The position numbers were made by a program, and so were the translations under genes. Shown here piece after piece: positions 58,443-64,000 of a stretch of DNA of 64,000 nt. Each line of letters opens with the position of its first letter. The first letter of the stretch is position 1. The stretch is from Ornatilinea apprima (GTDB lineage: Bacteria > Chloroflexota > Anaerolineae > Anaerolineales > Anaerolineaceae), in contig NZ_LGCL01000026.1 in NCBI RefSeq assembly GCF_001306115.1, forward strand, positions 155,704 through 219,703, in the 5' to 3' direction. The notes beneath the pieces are model-generated. The model was not told where the DNA came from. It made no database searches and worked only from the letters and a program-made list of their open reading frames with translations.

Positions 58443-58718
58443 TTATTCTCCTTCAACAACATCCGAAGTCTCGCCTATGCGCTTCGTGATCGTCTCTACC
58501 ACCCAGCGCTTCTCCCGAGAGAGCGGCCGGCTTTCGATGATCTGCACTTCATCGCCAATCATGCAGCCCAGTTCATCGTGGGCTTTCACACGCTTGGTCG
58601 CGTGCACAACCTTTTTGTAGAGCGGGTGACGATAAGTCCGCGCAATTTCGACCACAACGGTCTTCATCATTTTGTTGCTTGTTACTACACCTGTTAATCG
58701 GCGTCGAGTAGTCGTCAT
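58443..58718 (-). CDS. rpsQ: 30S ribosomal protein S17
   Basis: 91 residues: RRLTGVVTSNKMMKTVVVEI, HPLYKKVVHATKRVKAHDE and an IIESRPLSREKRWVV segment. Overlaps rpmC by 4 bases. Confidence 0.98.
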   Translation of the reverse strand: MTTTRRRLTGVVTSNKMMKTVVVEIARTYRHPLYKKVVHATKRVKAHDELGCMIGDEVQIIESRPLSREKRWVVETITKRIGETSDVVEGE

Positions 58719-58927
58719 TTCTCACCTTCCCGCTGGCCGGCAGATTTTTGCTCGCTCAGTATGGTTTCAAACTGGGCAATCAAACGCCGCGTTTTCTTCA
58801 GACGGCTCGTGTCTGTCAGCTGACCCGTTACCGATTGGAACCGCAGGTTCATCAACTCGTGGCGGGCATCATCCAGCTTTGCTTGTAATTCGGCAGTCGA
58901 CAATAATCGCATATCTTTTACTTTCAT
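58715..58927 (-). CDS. rpmC: 50S ribosomal protein L29
   Basis: 70 residues: [52 protein letters not shown]. Overlaps rplP by 4 bases. Confidence 0.97.
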   Translation of the reverse strand: MKVKDMRLLSTAELQAKLDDARHELMNLRFQSVTGQLTDTSRLKKTRRLIAQFETILSEQKSAGQREGEK

Positions 58928-59352
58928 GCCTGTTCTCCTCCAATTTCATGACGGCCAACTACTTTCGTCTTGATGGAGAACTTATAGGAAGCCTGGTGCA
59001 AAGCCTCTTGCGCCACGTCTGAAGGCAAACCAGCAATTTCAAACATAATGCGTCCAGGTTTCACCACTGCCACCCAATACTCCACATTTCCTTTACCTTT
59101 ACCCATACGGGTTTCAGCGGCGCGATGAGTGTAGGGCTTATCAGGGAAGATGCGAACCCACAACTTTCCGCGGCGGCGCATAACACGCACCATCGCGCGG
59201 CGTGCGGCTTCGATCTGGCGGGCCGAAACCCAACCAGGCTCCAAAGCCTGCAACCCATAGTCGCCGAAGGATACTTCCGCCCCGCGCAGCGCTTTACCGC
59301 GCATGCGGCCGCGCATCATTTTGCGGAACTTAACTCGCTTTGGCATCAACAT
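58924..59352 (-). CDS. rplP: 50S ribosomal protein L16
   Basis: 142 residues: [59 protein letters not shown] with the conserved central Arg. Near the peptidyl-transferase centre. Confidence 0.98.
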   Translation of the reverse strand: MLMPKRVKFRKMMRGRMRGKALRGAEVSFGDYGLQALEPGWVSARQIEAARRAMVRVMRRRGKLWVRIFPDKPYTHRAAETRMGKGKGNVEYWVAVVKPGRIMFEIAGLPSDVAQEALHQASYKFSIKTKVVGRHEIGGEQA

Positions 59353-59402
59353 AGTCTCTACCTCTTTTTTTCAATCCACCTGGGGTTGTCCCAGTGTTTT
59401 GC

Positions 59403-60083
59403 TTATTCGCTAACGTACACACCCTCGGTGGGTTGCACTTTCTCTTCGATCTCGCGCGAGAGAACATCGCCACGGTAGACCCACACCTTGATGCCGATCT
59501 TGCCATACGTGGTCAAAGCCTCGGTCTGGGAAAAGTCGATGTCAGCGCGGAGAGTCTGGAGCGGCACACGGCCTTCTCGCAGCCACACGGTGCGCGCCAT
59601 TTCAGCGCCCGCCAAACGGCCCGAGACGGAAATCTTAATTCCAAGCGCTCCCTGGCGCATGGCCTGCTGGATGGCGCGTTTCATCGCCCGGCGGTAGCTC
59701 ACGCGGCGCGCTATCTGCCCGCCCACGTTCTCGGCCACCAGATACGCGTCCAGATCGGGCGATTTAATCTCTTTGATTTCGAGATCGATGCGCTTTCCGG
59801 TCAACGCTTCCAGATCCTGGCGAATTTTCTTCACAGTCTCGCCTTTGCGGCCGATCAAAATACCCGGCTTGGCCGTGTTCACCACAACTTTCACCTTGCC
59901 AGGGAAGCGTTCCACCTCCACACGAGACACGCCCGCGCGGCCAGCTTCCTTCATGATCAGCTCACGAATCTGGAAATCCTGATGCAGCTGGTCAATATAC
60001 TGGGGACCATCAGCGTACCAGCGCCCGTCCCAGGTCTTATTGATGCTCAGACGAAATCCAATCGGATGTACTTTACGACCCAT
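59403..60083 (-). CDS. rpsC: 30S ribosomal protein S3
   Basis: 226 residues: [22 protein letters not shown] domain with [16 protein letters not shown], and C-terminal [20 protein letters not shown] and [18 protein letters not shown] precedes the ATG. Confidence 0.98.
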   Translation of the reverse strand: MGRKVHPIGFRLSINKTWDGRWYADGPQYIDQLHQDFQIRELIMKEAGRAGVSRVEVERFPGKVKVVVNTAKPGILIGRKGETVKKIRQDLEALTGKRIDLEIKEIKSPDLDAYLVAENVGGQIARRVSYRRAMKRAIQQAMRQGALGIKISVSGRLAGAEMARTVWLREGRVPLQTLRADIDFSQTEALTTYGKIGIKVWVYRGDVLSREIEEKVQPTEGVYVSE

Positions 60084-60111
60084 AATATCTCCTGGTGTCT
60101 TTCCTATCTCA

Positions 60112-60132
60112 TCACCTGGCAGTGCCAGGTGA
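60112..60132 (-). promoter_or_regulatory. hairpin between rplV and rpsC
   Basis: A perfect 9-bp palindromic stem TCACCTGGC / GCCAGGTGA with a 3-base loop in the 59-base gap. No U-tract; role unknown, possibly RNA processing or translational control. Confidence 0.45.
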
Positions 60133-60142
60133 ACCTATCTCA

Positions 60143-60484
60143 CTACTTCCGCTCTCGCAAAACCACTTCGATGTGAGAAGAGCGGCGTAAGATCGGCTTG
60201 AAACGCCCGCGCGCTCCAAACCGCCGCCAGCGGCGGGTAGGCGCTTCGTCAGCCGTGATCTTGTACACGTACAGATCATCTCGGCTCAAACCGAAATTCT
60301 CTTCCGCGTTTGCCACGGCAGAAGCAATCAACTTGCGAACCGGCAGTGCGGCTGCTTTGTTGGTGAAGCGCAGTAAATCAATCGCTTCCACTGCCGCTTT
60401 GCCGCGAACGGTATCGATCACCAGGCGGGCCTTTTGGGCAGAAATGCCACAGTTACTTAATTTAGCACGAATATCGGTTGCCAT
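60143..60484 (-). CDS. rplV: 50S ribosomal protein L22
   Basis: 113 residues: ISAQKARLVIDTVRGKA, PVRKLIASAVANAEENF and the exit-tunnel loop followed by ARGRFKPILRRSSHIEVVL. 5 bases after rpsS. Confidence 0.98.
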   Translation of the reverse strand: MATDIRAKLSNCGISAQKARLVIDTVRGKAAVEAIDLLRFTNKAAALPVRKLIASAVANAEENFGLSRDDLYVYKITADEAPTRRWRRFGARGRFKPILRRSSHIEVVLRERK

Positions 60485-60489
60485 TTTGC

Positions 60490-60768
60490 CTACCTCTTCT
60501 TAGATGACTTCTCGGCAACGTGGCCGCGGAAGTGGCGGGTGGGCGCAAACTCACCCAACCGGTGCCCAACCATGTTATCTGTGACGTAGATCGGCACATG
60601 GCGACGGCCATCGTGCACCGCTATCGTGTGTCCTACCATTTGCGGGAAGATCACACTCGCCCGGCTCCAGGTGCGCAGCACCTTCTTCTCGTTCCGAGCA
60701 TTCATATCTTCAATTTTTTTCAGAAGTTTGGGCTCGATAAACGGCCCTTTTTTCAGCGATCGTGACAT
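60490..60768 (-). CDS. rpsS: 30S ribosomal protein S19
   Basis: 92 residues: [39 protein letters not shown] and [16 protein letters not shown]. Full length. Confidence 0.98.
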   Translation of the reverse strand: MSRSLKKGPFIEPKLLKKIEDMNARNEKKVLRTWSRASVIFPQMVGHTIAVHDGRRHVPIYVTDNMVGHRLGEFAPTRHFRGHVAEKSSKKR

Positions 60769-60817
60769 ACTTGCGTCCCTCTGTCGCTCAATCTAACCGG
60801 TCAGCCTGTTGCCCCGC

Positions 60818-61642
60818 TTATTTGCGGCGGCGAACAATGTACTGATCAGTCTTCTTATTCCGACGGGTCTTATAACCCAGCGCGGGGCGTCCCCACGGAG
60901 TCTTCGGACCGGGCATACCAATCGGCTGGCGCCCTTCACCACCACCATGCGGATGGTCGCGGGGGGTCATCGCAGTACCGCGCACCGATGGGCGGATGCC
61001 CAGGTGGCGTTTGCGACCGGCTTTTCCCAGCTTCACATTGCTGTGATCCAGGTTGCCGACCTGACCGATGGTTGCGTAACAACCCTGACGTACCAGGCGC
61101 ATCTCGCCCGAGGGCAGGCGCACCGTGGCATAATCACCTTCCTTCGCCAGCAGCTGAGCCGCGGCGCCAGCCGAGCGAACCATCTGCCCGCCTTTGCCTT
61201 CTTTCAGCTCAACATTATGGATCATGGTACCCACAGGAATGTTCGCGATGGGCAACGCGTTGCCAGGGCGAATTTCTGCTTCGGGGCCGTTCACCACTTT
61301 ATCGCCCACTTTCAAGCCCACCGGGGCCAGAATGTAGCGTTTCTCGCCGTCCACATAATGCAGCAGCGCCAGGCGAGCGGTGCGGTTGGGATCGTATTCG
61401 ATCGATGCAACAGTCGCAGGAACGTTCACTTTATCCCGTTTAAAATCGACCAGGCGAATTTTTTGGCGGTGACCGCCGCCCTGATGGCGAACGGTAACGC
61501 GGCCATACATATTCCGACCGGCGTTCTTTTTGCGGGGAACAACCAGTGAGCGCTCAGGGGTACTCTTCGTGATCTCTTCAAAAGTGTAGCCCGTGCGATG
61601 TCGCGTACCGGGTGTGATTGGTTTGTAAATCTTGACAGCCAT
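60818..61642 (-). CDS. rplB: 50S ribosomal protein L2
   Basis: 274 residues: [39 protein letters not shown] and the catalytic-region loop [19 protein letters not shown] with its conserved His. Start overlaps the rplW stop by one base. Confidence 0.98.
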   Translation of the reverse strand: MAVKIYKPITPGTRHRTGYTFEEITKSTPERSLVVPRKKNAGRNMYGRVTVRHQGGGHRQKIRLVDFKRDKVNVPATVASIEYDPNRTARLALLHYVDGEKRYILAPVGLKVGDKVVNGPEAEIRPGNALPIANIPVGTMIHNVELKEGKGGQMVRSAGAAAQLLAKEGDYATVRLPSGEMRLVRQGCYATIGQVGNLDHSNVKLGKAGRKRHLGIRPSVRGTAMTPRDHPHGGGEGRQPIGMPGPKTPWGRPALGYKTRRNKKTDQYIVRRRK

Positions 61643-61944
61643 TACTCTACCCCTTCAAAGATCGCGATGCTATCTTCCGGCGCGAGGGTAACAATTGCTT
61701 TCTTGTACGCCGATTGGCGGATCGCCATCCGGCGGCTGCGCGCGCGGCGGGTGCTCTTCGCGGGAACATTAACAATATTCACGCGCAGCACCTTCACATC
61801 AAACAGCTTGCTCACAGCATCTTTTACCATGCTGCGTGTGGCATTGGGCGCCACTTCGAACACATACTGGTGCAGCTTGCTAACCTGGTAATTGCTTTTT
61901 TCGGTTACCAGCGGTCGGCGGAGAACATCATAAATCGTATTCAT
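61642..61944 (-). CDS. rplW: 50S ribosomal protein L23
   Basis: 100 residues: [34 protein letters not shown] and [18 protein letters not shown]. At the tunnel exit; docks SRP and trigger factor. Confidence 0.97.
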   Translation of the reverse strand: MNTIYDVLRRPLVTEKSNYQVSKLHQYVFEVAPNATRSMVKDAVSKLFDVKVLRVNIVNVPAKSTRRARSRRMAIRQSAYKKAIVTLAPEDSIAIFEGVE

Positions 61945-61957
61945 TGTTTCCTCCTAC

Positions 61958-62584
61958 CTACCCTAAATGGTTCGAGATCGACTCAAGTGATGCAACCGGC
62001 ATGACCAGTTTTTCATACTTCAGCAAATCACGAATATTCAAGTAGCCCGAAAGCATAATCTTCGCGTCTGGAAGATTGTTCGTCGCGCGGATCACGCCCT
62101 CATAAGCTTCTTTTTCAGGGATCAAAATCAACGCGCTGCAATCACCCACCAGCGTATCCAGGGCTTTCGCCATCAAACGCGTCTTGGGTTCCGGCAGTGC
62201 CAACTGATCCAACATCACCACATTCGCCTCAGCTGCCTTCACAGACAGCGCCGAGCGTAAAGCCGCCAGGCGCATTTTGCGCGGCATTGCTTTGGTGTAC
62301 TTGCGCGGATGCGGTGTGTGGATGCGGCCACCACCCTTCCACTGTGCAGCCCGGATGGAACCCTGTCGTGCCCGGCCAGTGCCCTTCTGGCGCCACGGCT
62401 TGCGTCCACCACCCGATACTTCACCACGCACTTTGGTGTCGTGCGTGCCCAGGCGGGCGTTCGCCATCTGGCGCACGAATGCCTGGTGCATCAAGTCTAC
62501 ATAAACTGGGGCTTCAAAGATCGCTCCCGGTAATTCCACCGAGTCCACCTTTTTGCCCTCCATGTTATAAACATCTACTAACAT
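61958..62584 (-). CDS. rplD: 50S ribosomal protein L4
   Basis: 208 residues from ATG 62584, with GGGAG 10-14 bases upstream; the longer frame to 62623 lacks a site. GGRKPWRQKGTGRARQGSIR and PRKYTKAMPRKMRLAALRSA are canonical. In many bacteria L4 represses the S10 operon through its leader. Confidence 0.97.
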   Translation of the reverse strand: MLVDVYNMEGKKVDSVELPGAIFEAPVYVDLMHQAFVRQMANARLGTHDTKVRGEVSGGGRKPWRQKGTGRARQGSIRAAQWKGGGRIHTPHPRKYTKAMPRKMRLAALRSALSVKAAEANVVMLDQLALPEPKTRLMAKALDTLVGDCSALILIPEKEAYEGVIRATNNLPDAKIMLSGYLNIRDLLKYEKLVMPVASLESISNHLG

Positions 62585-62635
62585 AGTCACTTCGCTCCCT
62601 TTAATGTGCTGAAAAAATGTCATCCTTGCGTCAGA

Positions 62636-63265
62636 CTATTTTTTCCGCGCCTCCTTGATCAGCACCAGACCACCACGCGGCCCAGGAACGGCGCCACGCA
62701 CACCAATCAGGTTGCGCTCAGGGTCTACCAGCGCGACCATCAAGTGAGACTGGGTTACGCGCTCATTGCCCATGTGACCCGGACCACGAGAGCCCTTGAA
62801 CACACGCCCTGGGGTTGTGCCAGATCCACGTGAACCAGGCGCGCGATGACGATCCGATTGACCATGTGTCTTCGGACCACCGCGGAAACCGTACCGTTTC
62901 ACACCACCCTGGAACCCGCGGCCTTTGCTCGTACCGGTAACATCCACATGCTCGCCAATCGCGAACTGCTCAACCGACACTTTTTCCCCTTCAGACACAC
63001 CAGGTTCTTTGGCTCGAAACTCGCGCAGGAAGCGCAGTGGGGGCAAGTTGTTCTTCTTGAGGTGCCCCAAACTACCACCAGTGAGGCGTTTCGGCTTCAC
63101 TTCTTCGAAACCCAGTTGCACGGCGGAGTACCCGTCGTTTTCGGGCGTGCGCACTTGGGTAACAAAGCAAGGCCCAGCTTCAATGAGCGTTACCGGCACA
63201 GCCGCGCCGTTCTCATCGAAAATCTGGGTCATACCGATTTTCTTGCCTATCAGCCCTTTAAACAT
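62636..63265 (-). CDS. rplC: 50S ribosomal protein L3
   Basis: 209 residues: KGLIGKKIGMTQIFDENGAA, GTSKGRGFQGGVKRYGFRGG and TPGRVFKGSRGPGHMGNERV. Preceded by its own promoter and a leader of about 180 bases. Confidence 0.98.
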   Translation of the reverse strand: MFKGLIGKKIGMTQIFDENGAAVPVTLIEAGPCFVTQVRTPENDGYSAVQLGFEEVKPKRLTGGSLGHLKKNNLPPLRFLREFRAKEPGVSEGEKVSVEQFAIGEHVDVTGTSKGRGFQGGVKRYGFRGGPKTHGQSDRHRAPGSRGSGTTPGRVFKGSRGPGHMGNERVTQSHLMVALVDPERNLIGVRGAVPGPRGGLVLIKEARKK

Positions 63266-63446
63266 CTCAGTTTTTCTCCTTCGTAAGGTTGAAGTTGCAA
63301 GAGACTGTCAGCCTGGGCTTGGCCGCATCATCTCTTATATGCAGTGCAGTCAGTCAGCCTGCTGCGTCACTCCGCATCGTGTCGTGCGCCCACAGAGCCG
63401 CTCTTGCACCGCATGGTCGAACCAGACAATGCTTTGTCTGGCAAAC
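63266..63446 (-). promoter_or_regulatory. structured 5' leader of rplC
   Basis: A hairpin CCAGACAA / TTGTCTGG (63422-63441, 4-base loop) stands near the predicted 5' end. An 8-bp long-range stem TGCAAGAG (63296-63303) / CTCTTGCA (63401-63408) encloses about 97 bases just before the ribosome-binding site. This layout suits a ribosomal-protein autoregulatory leader. Confidence 0.55.
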
Positions 63447-63452
63447 CTCGTA

Positions 63453-63481
63453 ATTATACTGCTATTCTTTTTTTTTGACCA
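63453..63481 (-). promoter_or_regulatory. promoter of the rplC operon
   Basis: On the minus strand TGGTCA (63476-63481), a 17-base A-rich spacer and a perfect TATAAT (63453-63458). A strong stem (GACCGGTTCATCAGG with CCTGATGACTGGTC, about 63478-63528) lies immediately upstream, just after rpsJ. Confidence 0.7.
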
Positions 63482-63548
63482 GTCATCAGGCGACAAGTCT
63501 TTTCTACCCGCCACCTGATGAACCGGTCATTTCATTCTTGTAAACCTG

Positions 63549-63857
63549 TTAAATCTTGATCTCAATATCCACACCGGCCGGTAGATTCAAGCGCATCAGC
63601 ATGTCGATCGTTTTCGCATCGGGGTCCAACACGTCAATCAAACGATTGTGCGTGCGCACCTCAAAATGCTCGTGCGAATCTTTATCGATGAACGTTGAGC
63701 GGCGAACCGTAAATTTTTCAATCCGGGTCGGAAGCGGCACCGGTCCCACAACCCGCGCCCCGCTGCGTTCCGCTGTATCCACAATCCGCTTGGCGGATTG
63801 ATCCAGCACACGATGATCGTATGCTTTCAGACGAATGCGAATTCGTTGCTTTGCCAT
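63549..63857 (-). CDS. rpsJ: 30S ribosomal protein S10
   Basis: 102 residues: [41 protein letters not shown] and [15 protein letters not shown]. It lies 16 bases after tuf and 283 bases before rplC, so it belongs transcriptionally to the tuf (str) unit. Confidence 0.98.
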   Translation of the reverse strand: MAKQRIRIRLKAYDHRVLDQSAKRIVDTAERSGARVVGPVPLPTRIEKFTVRRSTFIDKDSHEHFEVRTHNRLIDVLDPDAKTIDMLMRLNLPAGVDIEIKI

Positions 63858-63873
63858 ACCTTACACCTATTTT

Positions 63874-64000
63874 CTAAGCCAGAATCTTGGTGATAACGCC
63901 GGCGCCCACGGTCAGACCGCCTTCGCGGATCGCGAATTTGGAACCCTGCTCGAGCGCAACCGGAACGATCAGTTCAGCGGTCATGTTGATGTTGTCGCCG
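63874..64000 (-). CDS. tuf: elongation factor Tu, 3' end (partial)
   Basis: The last 42 codons, cut by the right edge: [20 protein letters not shown] and [19 protein letters not shown] followed by Ala and TAG. This is the conserved C-terminal barrel of EF-Tu. Confidence 0.97.
   Translation of the reverse strand, partial: GDNINMTAELIVPVALEQGSKFAIREGGLTVGAGVITKILA

Noticed and set aside
62925..63518. Plus-strand open frame across rplC and its leader
   Set aside because: Shadow of rplC and non-coding leader; no ribosome-binding site and no recognisable domain.
1..64000. tRNA, rRNA, tmRNA and SRP RNA genes
   Set aside because: Intergenic regions were read for T-arm and CCA-like patterns and conserved RNA blocks; only RNase P RNA was found.

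Overview
The window looks like a chromosome segment of a GC-rich anaerobic Chloroflexota bacterium, probably of the Anaerolineae type. This assignment is inferred from gene content and protein flavour (archaeal/eukaryal-type ProRS, F0 genes without adjacent F1 genes, fusA2-like EF-G, split glutamate synthase, Rhs tails with the TFYPGR...REVNG signature). There is no rRNA or tRNA gene to confirm it.

Layout. (1) 1-5.1 kb: the end of an unidentified gene overlapping a cytoplasmic GAF histidine kinase, a DegV lipid-binding protein and MutL on the minus strand, and a HAD phosphatase/phosphomutase. (2) 5.08-5.57 kb: RNase P RNA followed by two extra degenerate copies of its own 3' end. (3) 5.6-14.0 kb: an AT-richer accessory island. 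It holds an uncharacterised membrane-protein/lipoprotein cassette, several decayed Rhs (YD-repeat) gene tails, two orphan immunity-type genes (double-CXXC and Imm11/DUF1629-like), a candidate lipoprotein with a poly-T frameshift, and an AbiEi/AbiEii type IV toxin-antitoxin pair. (4) 14.3-17.5 kb: a membrane-anchored alpha/beta hydrolase followed by a six-unit tandem array of palindromic GC-rich repeats, related to a single element just before rnpB. (5) 17.8-23.0 kb: a three-gene glutamate synthase operon in which the classical enzyme is split and re-fused (amidotransferase; Fe-S/FMN synthase; GXGXG + GltD + ferredoxin). (6) 23-37.3 kb: small membrane proteins, a DHH-CBS-CCA nucleotidyltransferase fusion, a GNAT acetyltransferase, an EF-G paralogue with altered GTPase motifs, a GT87-like membrane protein, LOG, ProRS, a Trx-fold lipoprotein, and a YedF-like/MoeB-rhodanese sulfur-transfer pair. 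(7) 37.4-46.6 kb: rpsO and pnp on the plus strand, then murE, an F0-only ATP synthase operon (atpI-like, atpB, atpE, fused atpF-atpH) and a methyltransferase-MazG fusion on the minus strand. (8) 46.6-64.0 kb: one long minus-strand run from the 3' end of tuf through rpsJ, the S10, spc and alpha clusters to rplM-rpsI, closed by a strong terminator.

How it works together. The right third is the translation and secretion core (ribosomal proteins, SecY, Adk, Map, RpoA, TruA). The operon has its own promoter and structured leader before rplC, and conspicuous hairpins at rplV/rpsC and rpsM/rpsK. The middle is housekeeping nitrogen assimilation, RNA processing, cell wall and energy. The accessory island carries remnants of contact-dependent or polymorphic-toxin systems plus a toxin-antitoxin pair, and is the most likely place for undescribed biology. 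The best single oddity is the tandem repetition of the RNase P RNA 3' terminus.
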